Assembly (NCBI RefSeq): GCF_022539665.2
Contig: NC_081336.1
Coordinates: 6,678,278 to 6,742,277, forward strand
Reading direction: 5' to 3'
DNA from: Daphnia carinata
Taxonomy: Eukaryota; Arthropoda; Branchiopoda; Diplostraca; Daphniidae
DNA length: 64,000 nucleotides
The notes beneath the pieces are model-generated. The model saw nothing but the letters and a program-made list of their open reading frames with translations. It ran no database searches and had not been told where the DNA came from. Below, one piece after another: positions 51,507 through 64,000 of this stretch (the stretch's first letter is position 1; each line of letters opens with the position of its first letter). Made by a program: the position numbers and the translations under genes.

Positions 51507-52270
51507 CATCCGGCCAACTTTTCTCTTGGTAAAGAAGACGGAATTCTTTTCTCGCGCTGCAATATGAATACAAAAAACAAAAGTGGGGGCATGACATCAT
51601 TGCATCGTTTTCCTGGCGCATCTTTTCATGTTTTTGTACCAAACAAATTCAAATCATCGAAATTTTAGTTGTTTTAAACATTTTAATTTTTTTACCTTGA
51701 CAGTAGTCATCAGCATAGGCTGTCAACAATCCTCTTTTCTGCCTCTCCTTTATATTCTTATTTTTTCTTTTTTTTTCCTTCCCTTATCTCCCGGGCTTGT
51801 GTCTAGCGCGTTTTGGAAGTTGGCTGTGAAATCGGACTCGCCTCTTTTTTTTTTCTTGTGTGTTTTTAACTTGGGGGTTATGGCCGTATAAGCCTCTATT
51901 TTTTCTTCTTTGTCGAGTTTTGAGGCCAAGGTTGAAGCCGAAGGAGGGGCCAGGCCTCTCTCTCCTTCACTAAAATCCTAACCCCAACCACCTGAGCTTT
52001 GCTATGTAAGTCCGAACGGAGCCTGCCATCAGGCGACAGGTTCACGCTCTTTTCGCTCGTCCATCTGGCTTTTTTTTTTTTTTTTTTTTGAAATAAGACA
52101 ACCCAAATCTATTCCCAATCAACGCCGAAGGGACTTGTGGCTTTCTTGCTTTTTTTTTTTTTTAACCGGCCAGTCGTCTGGCGCGTCTGGTCCAGTACGT
52201 TTGTGTTTGCAAGTGCAACGCGCAGCTCCGACCGACATTTGTTGACAAACATCAAATGTATTTTCTTTAT

Positions 52271-52286
52271 GTGTGTGTGTGTGTGT
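52271..52286. repeat. (GT)8 microsatellite before the ABCH start
   Basis: A GT run 60 bases before the 5'UTR splice acceptor. Confidence 0.85.
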
Positions 52287-52345
52287 CACGAAGTTGATAA
52301 TCTTATGAATAATTGAAATTTGGAACCTGTTTTTCTGTGTGTAGG

Positions 52346-55300
52346 ATGTCTGAAGACATGATGAACGGCGTCGGAGCACCGAAGACGTCCGCACCGCCAT
52401 CGCCTCCCATTCACCGCAACGGCGCCGATAATGAAGCGGGCAATGCCGGCATCACAGAAGCCATTTTTGTTCGCAATGCGTGCAAGAGTTACGGCGTCGG
52501 TAAACGCCGATCGACCGTCTTGCGCGGACTCGATATGAACGTCAAAAAGGGAACCATGTAAGTTTAATATTTAAAAAAATATATTTTAACTGCGTCTTCT
52601 GATAGGGAAGGGCATAGTGTTTTCGGGCTGGAACGCTAAAAAGATGTCGCTTCGTTTGCTTTGTCCTTAATTTTTATTTATTTTTTTTTCGTCTAAAATA
52701 AAGCGGGATTTAATCACATCGAGCGAAACTGCTCGTCGGCGATTTCCTTTTCCTTATTACGAATCAGAAGAGAATAGTTTGAGACGAATGAGGGATTCGC
52801 TTCATTATCATACCGTTAATGGTGTGGTGTACAGGACATAGAGGGAAAAAAAAAGGGGGTCGACGTGATTTATGTTTATGGTCGTTGGCCGGCGATGGTA
52901 TCGTTTCCCAACTTGTTAAAGTCGGGACTTTTTTCTTTTCGTCTGGAATTCTATGGATTTTTATTTATTAATTAATTAATTTATTTTTTTGCATACAGAT
53001 ACGGATTGCTTGGAGCTAGCGGTTGCGGCAAAACCACCCTGCTGAGCTGCATCGTCGGCCGACGCAGTTTAGACAGCGGAGAGGTGCTCGTTTTTGGGGG
53101 CGAGCCCGGCTCAATCGAAAGTGGCATCCCCGGCCCGCGCGTCGGTTACATGCCGCAAGAACTTGCCTTGTACGGCGAGTTTACCATCAAGGAGACGCTC
53201 GAGTACTTTGGCCGCATCTACAAATTGCCGGCGGCTTTCGTCAAATCGCAGATGGACTTCCTCTTTAACCTGCTGGACCTGCCGCCGGCCCACCGTTTCG
53301 TCAAGACGCTGAGTGGCGGCCAGCAACGGCGCGTCTCGTTCGCCGTCGCCCTCTTCCACGAGCCCGAGCTGCTCATCTTGGACGAACCGACAGTTGGTGT
53401 CGATCCGCTATTAAGACAAAGGTTTGTGCAACCTCCTTTGACAGCTTGTCTCTTTATGCAAATAGTGGATGGCTTGTTGCCAAATTGTTTATGACCGCAC
53501 GATGGTTGACGTAAAACGAGACGGTACAAAATGGGGACTGTTTAAAAGGAAAGAGATAAACAAAACCCTATCTGAAGTGGACATCCCGTCAGCCCTCTAG
53601 CTATAGAGAACTCTGTTGGCTTGTTTCTCGCCGAAATAATGTGCCACTTTTGGCCGCTTTGTTTTATTCACACTGGACATTTTGCTATTTGTTTTTTTTT
53701 TTACGTATGGGATGAGATCTTCATTTTTATTTCTTTTTGTAACATGTTTTTGCAGCATCTGGAACCACTTGGTCCGTCTGAGCACCGACCACGGCCGGAC
53801 GGTCATCATCACCACCCATTATATTGAAGAAGCCCGACAGGCTAGCACGGTAAGTGCCAAAAACAATCCGAAATCAGACATTTTTTTTTGGGGGGGGGGG
53901 GAATAAAAAAAAAAAAAAAAACCTTTGACTCTATAGAAAACGTTGTCTGTGGCCTTCTGCCATCACTTTCAACTTTCTCGAACTGTGCCATAAATCAAAG
54001 TGTTATTTTCTCGATGACTGGCTCTTCCTTTGGTCATTATCCTCCACCCACAGCTGCGATGTCTGTGCGCTTAGTTTGCCTAACCTCCCACCGATCCATC
54101 TACCTAAACCAAACATGGGTGGGACACCATCATAAATTCCGACAATCTTTAGCGGTTTGAAATGCGCGCGCTCTCTCTCTCTCTGCGTGATGTCTAAAAG
54201 AAAGGGGGTAGTTTTGTTTGCAAATATAGTCAAGGTTTTTTTTTTTTGTTTTTTGAACGAGCCGCCAAATGTTTGAGAACAGAGTCACGTGGTTTACGGA
54301 GACATTTGTTTTATTCAGCTGAACGCGGGACCATTTAAACGAAGGAAGGCCACGACGTTAAGGCCATTTGATGCGGGTGTCCGACTTTTCTTACCTTGAC
54401 ACGGGGTCCGGTTAAATCTTCTAGAAGTTTCCTAGAATTTTTTTTTTTGTGTGTCTCCTTTGAACTCGTAGCTTTTGAACATAACGATGCGCTAACCCCC
54501 TCAACAATAAATGGGGGTAAAAGCGACGCATTGTGAAATGTAGAAAAGGGTTCTTGTGTGGGCCTAACTTTGATCTAGAACGCGTGATAAACTTTAATGA
54601 AAAAAAATTTTAAAGAGAAAAAAGAGGCATGAAAGCGTTTTTCTTTAAAAAAAAAAAAAAAACCTGTCGTTATGTGTCGGCTTGTACATCGCCCGACGGG
54701 CGTCATCTGGAGGCGATGAGTGTCTTTTTTGTGGTTAGGTTCGTTGAACTCGTTTGATTTTTCGTTCCCTGTTACCGTCTCATTGTTTCAAACAGAACTG
54801 TCTAGGACCTGGTCTAGCTCCATTTCTCATTGGATAGCCTTTCATAACTTTGCGCAGCTGCTATGTAGAAAGAACAACACAAACTGGAACGCGATAGCGT
54901 ATCTAGGCTTTAGCGATTCTAACAATCATTTTTTTTTTTTTTCGGGATTGTTTCTAGATTGGACTGATGCGTTCGGGTCACTTGCTCGCTGAAGAGTCTC
55001 CACATAACCTGCTTTCCCTTCACGGACTGGGCACGCTCGAGGATGTCTTTCTCAAGCTGTGCATGAAGGATGGCGTCGTCAAGCACGGCACGGATCCAGT
55101 GGTTGCCACCATTACGGGCGGCAAGAGCGGCTATCCCGCCATGTCGCAAGACATGGAGGGTCACGACAATCCCGCCTACGTTCAGACGTACAACAATGTG
55201 GATGCCATCACGGCAGACATTGATCACCAGCATCATGACAACCGAGATGAAGAAGAGGATCACAAAGCTCTCGCTCAACTCTCGATCGTAAATCTGCCGG

Positions 55301-57748
55301 CATCTTTAAATATTCAAATTTATGAGTAAAACAAAAAAAAAAAACTAAAAATTCTAGATTCCTATGGGCGTCCAGTACTGGAAGAACACCAAATCCATCC
55401 TACCCGTAGCCGACGAGGATGGCATTGTTGGACTGACTTTCAGCCCGTCTGGCGACAGCATGATTCACGCTTACAGCAACAAGGCGGCCAATCAGCAGCA
55501 CATTAACCAGATGAACGCGTTCAACAATGAGAATCAAGGTAACGACGATTCACCTGCCGCCACCTTCGACACGAAGGAGGGTCTCTTCAACCTGAAGCAC
55601 GGTGGAAGCAGTACCAATGGCAGCGGTTCCAGCACGGCCAGCTGCAGCAGCTCCAGCAGTAACGCGGGCGACACTAGCAGCAGTTGCGGTAGCACGGCGG
55701 CCAGCAGCCGGGCTGTGGGCAAGCGCCGCAGCGGCACATTTAAATTGGCCATTCCATCGTGGCATCGCAGCTCCGCTCTCATCCGCAAGAATTTCATGCA
55801 GACCTTCCGCAACATTGGGTATGACGTTATTCATTTTATATTTTCATTTTTTGTACATAGTTTGATTGAATTGTTTAATTTTTTTTTTTTTTGCAGAATG
55901 TTTTTGTTCATTTTCCTTTTGCCCGCCGCCCAAGCGATTCTCTTTTGTTTGGCTATTGGTCGCGATCCTACCTTCCTCAAAATGGCTGTTGTCAACGATG
56001 AACTGGATCCGAGTCAGGGTCGTATCTGCAACTATACGACAGACTGCACTTATTCCATGTTCAGTTGCCGCTACCTTCGATTCGTGGACAATACGACGAT
56101 AGTCCAGGTATGAAACTTTCTCTTTTTATTTATTTTTTTTTTGTATTCTTGAAACAAGATGGCCTCGATTAAGGCCACACACACTCACACGGGACAATGA
56201 AGCTTTTAACTAACCGTCCGCATTTTTTTGTTTGGGAAGGTTCCATTCAAAAGTTTATCGGACGCTATGGACGCAACGAAACGAGGCGAAGTGTGGGGCG
56301 TGGTCCACTTTGGACAAAATTTTACGGATGAATTGGTGGTCCGCCAAGCGGATGGCAATCATGCGGACAACGAGACGATCCTCGCCAGTCGTATAGCCAT
56401 CACCCTCGATTGGTCCAGTGCGTAACATTGATATGTCGTTTCGCATTTTGCATGGATTGTTTTTTTTTTGTTTTTTAACTGTTTATATGTTTGTAATGAC
56501 AGACCAGCAGATTTCGCTGACTCTGCAACGGCGCCTCATCGAAGCCTTTGAAGACTTCAGCAAAGACATTTTGAAGGCTTGCTCTTACGAACCAGCGGCG
56601 GCCAGCATCCCCGTCACGGTAAATAGATTTTCGAAAGTAGGCCTATTTTGAGATGCAAAAAAAAAAAAAAAGAAAAAAGAAATAAGCTTGTGAACATTTG
56701 GATTGATTTGTTGTGTGTCGATTGCCTGGAAAGCTAGTGAGCCATTGAAAGCTCCAACCGCCGATGCGAAAATTTATTCATTTTAATAACGCCAATTTTT
56801 GTTTTCTTTTGTTTTTCTCCTTTTTTTTGTGGGAATTCTTTGTGTTTTATCCAATCGACTTTCAGTTTTTGGATCCAATCTACGGTGAAAAGAAACCATC
56901 CTTCACAGAGTTTATGGCGCCAGGCATTATTCTAACGTAAGTTGCTCCTTTTCTTTTTCGAATCTCCACCATGTTAGAAGTTTTGATTATTGGTTCATTA
57001 TCTGGTTTTTTTAGAATTGTCTACTTTATTGCCGTAGCCCTGACAGCTGCCGTCTTCATCAACGAGCGAAAGTCGGGCCTCCTCGACCGTAGCATAGTGG
57101 CCGGTATATATATAAGCTGCTTTTATTTCTTTTTTTTTTTTTTCAACGACCTGAATCACATGCAAAAATTTTACCGTTTCGCAGGTGTTCAAATGACTGA
57201 AATCATGTTGGCTCATTTGGTCAATCAATTCACTGTCCTCATCGGTCAGACGGCGCTCGTCTTCTTGTTTATGCTTCTCGTTTTCAACATTGCCTGCCAC
57301 GGCAGCTTGGCTCTGGCCGTCTTCATCACTCTGCTTCAGGGTTTGTGCGGCATGTCTTACGGTAATGAACCAAAACAATATTTCCAACAATTCACCTGAC
57401 CGAGATAGAAATTGAAATTGTTTGGGTGCTGTGTTTTTAGGTCTGGTGGTGTCGACTCTGTGCGACGAAGAGACCAGCGCCATCCATCTCTCGTTGGGCA
57501 GTTTCTACCCGAACCTGTTGCTCAGCGGTGTGCTGTGGCCCATGGAGGGCATGCCCGTCTACTTGCGTTACGTCTCCTATTTTCTACCGCAGACGTACGC
57601 CGTCGAGTCGTTGAGGAACGTCTTCGGCCGAGGTTGGGGCATCGAAAGGCCCGAGGTCTACTTCGGCATTGTGATCAGCTTTAGCTGGATTTTTGCCCTC
57701 TTGGCTTTGAGTCTCATCGTCGTGCGCATTCGCAAGTACACGGGTTAG
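52346..57748 (+). CDS. ABC transporter, subfamily H (ABCH) half-transporter
   Basis: Twelve coding exons join in frame: 52346-52557, 52999-53421, 53756-53849, 54958-55287, 55358-55818, 55897-56107, 56240-56417, 56503-56618, 56866-56936, 57015-57103, 57185-57361 and 57441-57748, giving 889 residues. The nucleotide-binding domain comes first: Walker A GASGCGKT (76-83), Q-loop Q124, signature LSGGQ (175-179), Walker B LLILDEP (195-201) and H-loop H233. A variable linker with a Ser-rich stretch (about 430-465) follows, then six transmembrane helices with a large loop after the first that has three Cys and several N-x-T/S sites. NBD-then-TMD order with an ABC-2-type membrane domain fits the arthropod ABCH group (Drosophila snu/CG9990), often auto-named ABCG20/23. 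Insect relatives are needed for cuticle lipid barriers. The ATG lies one base after a TGTGTAG acceptor, so a noncoding 5' exon exists. Confidence 0.92.
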
Positions 57749-57978
57749 AAGTCTAGCGCAGAGAAAGAGGCCCAGGACACGACGCTATTTTAGAGAAACG
57801 TCGTATTTTGTATCATTGCAGACGAGAGAAGAATCATTCATCTTTTATTAGGTTTTTTAATGGCGGACAAATTTGAATCCTTTTCTCGTTCCCGGGTTAT
57901 TTTTTTTTTTAACTAATTTTTCGATTTATCGACATTTAAAAAAAAGAAATCGCAAAATAATTTTACCTAAAAAAAAAA

Positions 57979-57984
57979 AATAAA
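57979..57984 (+). terminator. proximal poly(A) signal AATAAA
   Basis: AATAAA lies 230 bases after the ABCH stop codon, inside an A-rich tract and followed by T/G-rich sequence. Confidence 0.4.
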
Positions 57985-58702
57985 ATTTCTATTTGTTTTG
58001 AATGTTTGTTTTGGAAGGAGACAGTGATTGTGTGTGTGAGTGTGTATTAGACCCGCGTATTTTGTTCAGCTTGTCGAAATTGTGTGCTCAAGAGACGCAT
58101 CTGATATCATCGTCCAATTCCCAACCATCCAACGATTAGAAATCGACCTTTTTTTAATTTAAAAAGAAGTTAGCGAACGAAAAATGTTTCAATTGACACC
58201 GTTGCCTTTTTTCATCATTTTTTTTTTTTGGATCGAATTATTTGTGACAGTTCCCATTTTCGCATCACGTGACTTCTTGTACATCCCCTTAGACCGTCTC
58301 TTTTAATTATCGATTTCCCTCTTAAAAAAAAAAAAATTCCATGAAAAGAAAAGCAAACAATTGTGTGGTTCATTGCCACTCGTTCACGTTACGTGGGCGA
58401 GCTTGCGGCTTTTGTGTATGTATGCGTAGTGTTATTTCTATTTTTATATAAATATGCAGGATGTGTTCTTTAAAAAAAAAACGTTCGATTTGACAATTAT
58501 CTTATTCAATGCGTTAGGTCAATGCGATTCTCGTCCTCTCTCGATTGATTTCGTTAGATTTAAATTTTTGACAAGTCCTCGCTCCCAATATTTGGATTTT
58601 TTTTTTTACCCCATTGCTCTTTGATATCGTTTTTTAAAATAAATTTAAAATCATAGTATTGCGTGCCTGTCGCTCGTATGTCAATGACCTATTTTTATTT
58701 AT

Positions 58703-58706
<4 letters not shown>

Positions 58707-58734
<28 letters not shown>
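58707..58734. repeat. poly-T run of 28 bases
   Basis: The longest pure homopolymer I noticed in the window. Confidence 0.9.
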
Positions 58735-58737
<3 letters not shown>

Positions 58738-59252
58738 TACCCATTTATGTACGTGTGGTTGTCTGTGGGTTGCGTGAATTGAATTGAGTTTGCAAGCGAA
58801 TTTTCTTTTTGGTTTCAAAGCGACGTTTAAAAAACTTAAAATTCATTTTTTCGGGGGTTGTTTTCTTACATTCTTTTTTTTTTTTTAGAACGTGGCTCAT
58901 TTTCATCACAAATATACGCGCTAAAAAAATAAAAGGGAATGGTTGTCCACATCACTTTTGCTAAGTTTAAAAAAATCTATGAAAATCTGATTCGATTTTG
59001 TAGCGTTTATCATTTCATCATTTGCTCAAATCGTCGCTTTTTTTTTTTCAGAAGAAAACTGATTTGATTGAATTTGTTTTGCTTCCAATTCAGTTCAACA
59101 AATTTCCCTTCCTGCTGTTTCTTCCTCACTTTTTTCGAATTTTTTTTTTTATGATGCAAAATGCCAATTCAGATGTGCTACATTATAAAAAAAAGTATGT
59201 CGTGCGAAAAAAGATTGTAATACATGACCCCCGCCCCTCAATCGACTCTTGA

Positions 59253-59258
59253 ATAAAA
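59253..59258 (+). terminator. distal poly(A) signal AATAAA
   Basis: AATAAA is followed within about 20-40 bases by a GT-rich stretch (TATGTTTTCTATGTGTGTTT), a good cleavage context. Confidence 0.4.
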
Positions 59259-62200
59259 AAAATTGTTCATCTCGTATGTTTTCTATGTGTGTTTTCATTC
59301 GTTCGGTTTTTTTCTTTTACATTGCAATTAAAAGTCCCTTGTTTTCTCTTTATGTGTGCTGAAGTGCTCGCCAATTCTAGGCTATACTGATTTCTGTAGC
59401 GCTTTAAACCGGAGTCCTCCTTTTTTTTTTTTTTTTTTTGTTTTTGTAAATAAGAAAAAAAAAACAACTGGAAATAGCAACGTACTCAGCCCTTAGGCGG
59501 CCGGCGAAAGCGTGACCGTCAAGGCCGCGTTCAGCCTTAAATGGAATGAAAATGTTTTGTGTAATGTCTGTATTCATATGCATACGAAGCGGGAAGAACG
59601 TACGAGTGGATGCATTTCTACGCATCAGGCCTTTAAAAGAAAAATTCCATTAGGAGAGAGTTTTTTGGTGGGGGGCTTTTTTTTTCTTTGATGTTTTTTG
59701 GTTATGCGTCAACGTGAAACTACGCGTTAGGAGATGGGGAAGTGAGCGAGAAGTTTCTGGTTTTCTGCTCAGCGATTTCTCGTTTGTCTCTCGTCACAAA
59801 CTGTCGTTGGAAAATCAGACTACCCGAGCAAGGACATGATTTCTTTTGTTTGTTTTTTCGTAGATGAGGGTAGTTTTCTCCACGAGAAACCGGATCTATA
59901 AGATAAAAAAAAAGGAAATCGATGATAGCGGTCTATATACAGCCCCAAATCATTTGGAATGCCTCCAGGCATTCCCACTACCTAGTTTTTATCAACGATG
60001 TGTGTAATACTCTATTTGGTACACTTGCACCGGGGTAACTACCTGCTAGGATTTTTTTTTTTTTTATTTTGCGTTCTTTTCTTTATGTTTGTGAAGGACG
60101 ACGAGTTGTTTTCACGTCCTTTTTTCCCTTTGCCGTTTAGTTCCAAAAATACCCAGGTTTTGTTGTGCCAGTAAAAAACGGAACTGGGTTGTTGCTGAAA
60201 AATAAAAACAAACGAGGAACTTGTTTTTCTGGTTGTGTAAAACAAGTTCTAGACGAGTAGCACTGCCAATATTCATTGGCGTAATTGATAACACCGTTAT
60301 CAAACTGCTACTTTCACGAAGATATCCACCTGTTTAGAAATGTCCTTACTCAATGGAATGAGATGATTATTAGCTAATCGAGCCAACTTATCATTCACAA
60401 ACTTTTCGTCAATGAAAACAAAAGAACTGGCTCCATTTTACGTTTAACTCAACAAAATGCAGCATCAAGATTTAATATGAAGCAAAACTATTCGCTTCTG
60501 AAAACATAAAATCCTAATTTATTATACGATCAGAGTTTTAAGCCAAGTGTGCAGATGTGATTAGTCGGCCTTTTACGATGATTTGGGTGGACGATTGAAA
60601 GCCAGCTTGGTTGTGATGTGTCAGCAAAGAAAGGATAGCATAACAGATGTGTAATATAAAATGTGGGTACAGATTTCGCGTCCACATGACACACGTATGC
60701 AAAAATAAAATTTTTGCCCAGTTTCTCTATTCGTGACGGCAGCTGGACTGCGGTGTTGTGCAACTGGAAAACGGAACTTTGACGTAACAAAATAAAGGCT
60801 ACTGAGAAAGCTGCCAAGTGTATACAGGTTTTGCACATGACCGCGAATAACACCACCATCTTTTCACTTTCCATTCGAAAAAGGCCTCGTCCATAAGGGA
60901 ATTTCTCTCAATTTGCCATTAGGGCTTTTATTATTTTGCATATGAAATCGACAATTTTATTTGTCTGTTTAAAATGAGTGACTTTCTTTTTTTTTTTTTT
61001 GTGAAACAAAATTTCCCTTGAATAGCAAATCAGACTAGAATGGTAACTCTAATGAGTCTCCTATGCAAAAGCTATCGTCCTCGATGGTTAGACAGCGATG
61101 AAGGCGAACGATATTAACACAGCTGACGAAGCATTGTACCAAATCTAAAACTAGGTTTGCTTTACGGTTCTTGTCCAGCTCGTTTCACGTATCAATTGCC
61201 TTAATGTCGGTGGAATATGTGCACATTCAGGGCTGTAATGACCGTTATATTTCTTTCAGTTTGATGAACGGGATCGACACAAGGACAGCTAAACCAAGAC
61301 ACGAGTTTAAGTTTCTTTGTTCTTGTTTTTGTGTGTCTTGGGTTGTCTTCTTGTAGCATGACGATTGTTGTGTGTACTTTTCAAACTGTAAACAAAAATT
61401 GCGAACATAAACCCACCGAATGGAAATTGGAAACGGTATGACGTAATCAAGCCGTGCCTTTCGTAATTATAATTTCTGGCCTGGTGTAAGAACAAGTAGC
61501 TCTTTTTTTTTGCAAACCTTGGTAATAATATGCAAAACCATAAAACAAGAGTTTCCATTATTAGTTTTAGCGTGTACACGTACAGAGAAACGCGGCGTTT
61601 TTATTTCAGTGCTGGGATGTATTTTCGTAATTAAAGTTTTAAAAAATCAGTTTAAGTTTTACGTCAGAAAAATGTGCTTTGTGTCTCGGTGGTTTCGTTG
61701 GAGTGTGGGAGAGATTCCGTTCGTCCGACCCAAGATAAAGGATTCCTTACCCATCCTACGTTTACTGTATCCTTTAGATATGCCGTATGGCTTCCGATGT
61801 GTTTAAAAAAAAATCAAATGTGAAATTATTTCATTATCGTTGATGTCATTGACACGTAAGTACTCATCAATCGTGTCCATTTAAGCGTAGATTCAAAACA
61901 ACAGTTTGATGTTTGAAGTCTATACTGGGAATATGTCCAGTAAACAGGTGGAGAAAGGTGAGGGGTTAGGAAATCATCAAGACAAAAATTAGGCAACAAC
62001 TGAGCATAAGGTTCAGCTTTGCATTAGGTCAAGGTGATGAGAGGCTAGGTGAACCATTTCCCATATAATGTTACCTCCCACTTTACGCAAAACTCACCTG
62101 ACACTAGACCTATTTTACGCCTACCTGTCACTCGTGTTTTAGCAATTGACCAAGTCGCATCATTATAGTCACTTGGTCGTAACCTGTCACCTAGTCGATC

Positions 62201-62276
62201 GCAAATTACAATCTTTTTTAAAATTCAATTTAACGTTGTATTTTAACTTACTTTGATCGCTCGTGTTTTTAAAGAA

Positions 62277-64000
62277 ATGAAGGACGGCGTTGAGATGCCC
62301 ACCGTTTCGTCCAGTCAGGGTGTTGTCGTCCGTAACGCAATAAAATCCTATGGCGTTGGCCGCCGCCGATCTACCGTACTCGAAGGGCTCGACATGAGCG
62401 TTAAACGAGGAACAATGTAATATCCCCCTATTTAATATTTATTTTAAAGGAATAAAATGTCATGTACTCTCTGCCTTTTAGCTATGGGCTATTAGGAGCA
62501 AGTGGTTGCGGAAAAACGACATTGCTGAGCTGTATCGTTGGCCGACGAAGCTTTGACAGCGGAGAAGTGCTGGTGTTGGGTGGCCCACCGGGCACGCCGG
62601 AAAGCGGAATTCCAGGTCCGCGGGTGGGCTACATGCCTCAAGAATTGGCGCTTTATGGCGAATTTAGCATTAAAGAAACGCTTCAGTATTTCGGCCGTAT
62701 CTACAAATTGCAAGCAGATTTTGTAGATGCCCAGTTGGAATTCTTATCCAAATTATTAGACCTACCCCCTGGCCATCGTTACGTCAAGACTTTGAGCGGT
62801 GGTCAGCAACGACGCGTTTCATTCGCAGTTGCTTTGTTTCACGAGCCCGAACTGCTCATTTTGGACGAACCAACTGTTGGCGTTGATCCATTACTCCGAC
62901 ACAGGTACATTTTAAATCTTCGCATTGTCCTTTAAATGTCTTATTACTTTCATTTGTATTGGGCGATTATGATGGTAGCATATGGAACCACCTTGTTCGC
63001 CAAAGCGATGAGCACGGAAGAACGGTGATCATTACAACGCATTACATCGAAGAAGCACGTCAAGCCGATACGGTAAGATTCGTAATTGCATTATGCCTTT
63101 AATCCGAAACGAGTGTTTGTGTCCTTGGCAGTCACTTGTTCCCTTGGCGATGTATTCTTTTAATGGTTTTCTATTTCGTAGTGGTGCAATGATTTATTAG
63201 ACGTAACCTTGGCTAATGGTTGCCCTAAATGCGGGCACATCGTAATAGTGGAATTGTTTTAGCCTTGGCGAACTGAACCGCATAAACATCACTTTCCAAT
63301 TTGGGCAGCTCATCTTTGTCGTGTTTATCGCGATTTATTGTTTCCCATTTCTCTAATAACGATTTTTTAAAATGTCCCTGTAGATTGGGATGATGCGTTC
63401 TGGCCGTTTGTTGGCCGAAGAATCACCAGAAAATCTGTTGAAGAATTACAGACTGCCCACGTTGGAAGATGTGTTTCTTAAACTTTGCATGAAAGACGGG
63501 GGTAACAAGCACGATGCTGAGGTGACATCAACGACTTCCAAAGAGATTGATTTCGCAGCATCCCGTAAATGTCACCGTGGAGGTCGTGATAATATGGCTT
63601 TTGATGTCAGTCAGTTTGACATAGTTCAGCTGGACGCTGAACGTCTGGACAACATAAAAAGCCATCCCGGATCGTTAGCGAATTACAATGCCGTAAGAAA
63701 TGGACTACATAATTTCACATTTCAGATGACAGATGATTCTAATTTCGATATTTAGCCAAGCTCAAAATCGACATTACCGATGGAAGAAGGTGGTGTCGTG
63801 TGCTTGAATTTCAACCGGTTTGGTGATAACAACCTACGGGGATATAACCAAAAGCGCCCTAATCAGCTCCAACAGATGAGTCTTAGTGCCATTCAGAATT
63901 CTTCCCACCATGGCAAACGTGAAAAAGCCGCTACATCATTTCAAATGGATGGACTATTTAATGTTCAACCCATTGGAAATAACATTAAAGAAACCCGAAC
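62277..64000 (+). CDS. ABCH half-transporter, second tandem copy (partial, runs off window)
   Basis: Exons 62277-62416, 62482-62904, 62979-63072, 63384-63692 and 63756 to the window end join in frame. The nucleotide-binding domain is complete: GASGCGKT, the PQELALYGEF Q-loop, LSGGQQRR, LLILDEPTVGVDP and TTHYIEEA. Exons 2 and 3 have exactly the same lengths (423 and 94) and phases as in the upstream copy. About 87 percent of the exon-2 residues match. The N terminus is shorter by 24 residues and the linker diverges strongly, keeping only a DGLFNV-like motif. The membrane domain lies beyond the window. The codons use more A and T than in the upstream copy. The ATG follows an AAAG that could be a splice acceptor, mirroring the noncoding 5' exon of the first copy. 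Function is as inferred for the first copy. Confidence 0.9.

Larger units (their letters stand above)
42811..52343. other. noncoding; probable 5' intron or upstream region of the ABCH gene
   Basis: No protein-coding gene is visible. Several regulatory-looking sites are listed separately. Because the first coding exon of the ABCH gene begins right after a splice acceptor, at least one noncoding exon must lie upstream, most likely within this stretch or just left of it. Confidence 0.45.
57749..62276. other. 3'UTR of the first ABCH gene and upstream region of the second
   Basis: No gene is supported. The left part is the 3'UTR with possible poly(A) signals at 57979-57984 and 59253-59258. A T run of 28 bases lies at 58707-58734. 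The right part is the 5' flank of the second ABCH gene; the motif ACCTGTCAC occurs near 62123 and 62181, with related CACCTG near 62096. Confidence 0.5.

Noticed and set aside
56998-57483. 161-residue minus-strand open frame
   Set aside because: It is antisense to the membrane-domain exons of the ABCH gene and has no recognisable family.
52346-57748. Naming the transporter ABCG
   Set aside because: Domain order is the same, but the sequence motifs (GASGCGKTTLL, DEPTVGVDPLLR, ABC-2-type membrane domain) fit the arthropod ABCH group better than ABCG.

Overview
The window looks like nuclear DNA of a branchiopod crustacean, most likely a Daphnia species. This is an inference. The genes are compact and intron-bearing, with many introns of about 50-100 bases, in AT-rich DNA full of A/T and G/C homopolymers. 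The proteins are typical of arthropods, and there are two tandem genes of the ABCH transporter subfamily, which is known from arthropods and is expanded in Daphnia. No bacterial operon, CRISPR array or ribosomal RNA is visible.

Bases 1-4.4 kb are mobile-element DNA. An element of about 4.2 kb, with inverted ends of about 80 bp and a TA on each side, ends 15 bases before the start codon of the first gene. It contains a large foldback repeat, two tRNA-like SINE heads and some unidentified exon-like fragments.

Bases 4.4-14.5 kb are a dense cluster of five genes whose exons I could join in frame: a dephospho-CoA kinase-domain protein (DCAKD, +), a three-CCCH zinc-finger protein like ZC3H10 (-), the mitochondrial serine-hydrolase-like SERAC1 (-), exosome subunit CSL4/EXOSC1 (-) and mitoferrin (+). 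EXOSC1 and mitoferrin diverge from a 480-base promoter region. Four of the five relate to mitochondria or CoA.

Bases 15.8-52.3 kb hold no gene I can support, although the flanks are gene-dense. The stretch is rich in poly-T/A and microsatellites. It also holds a MITE-like repeat related to the left-hand element, five perfect CRE palindromes (TGACGTCA) crowded into 38.5-51.5 kb, an RFX X-box, a perfect CTCF-type site and several TATA-type promoter candidates. It probably holds the promoter, noncoding first exon and long 5' intron of the first ABCH gene.

Bases 52.3-64 kb carry two tandem ABCH half-transporters. The first is complete (12 coding exons, 889 residues). The second is cut by the window end but has the same exon phases and, in part, the same exon lengths. 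Relatives of this family in insects move lipids to the cuticle barrier.
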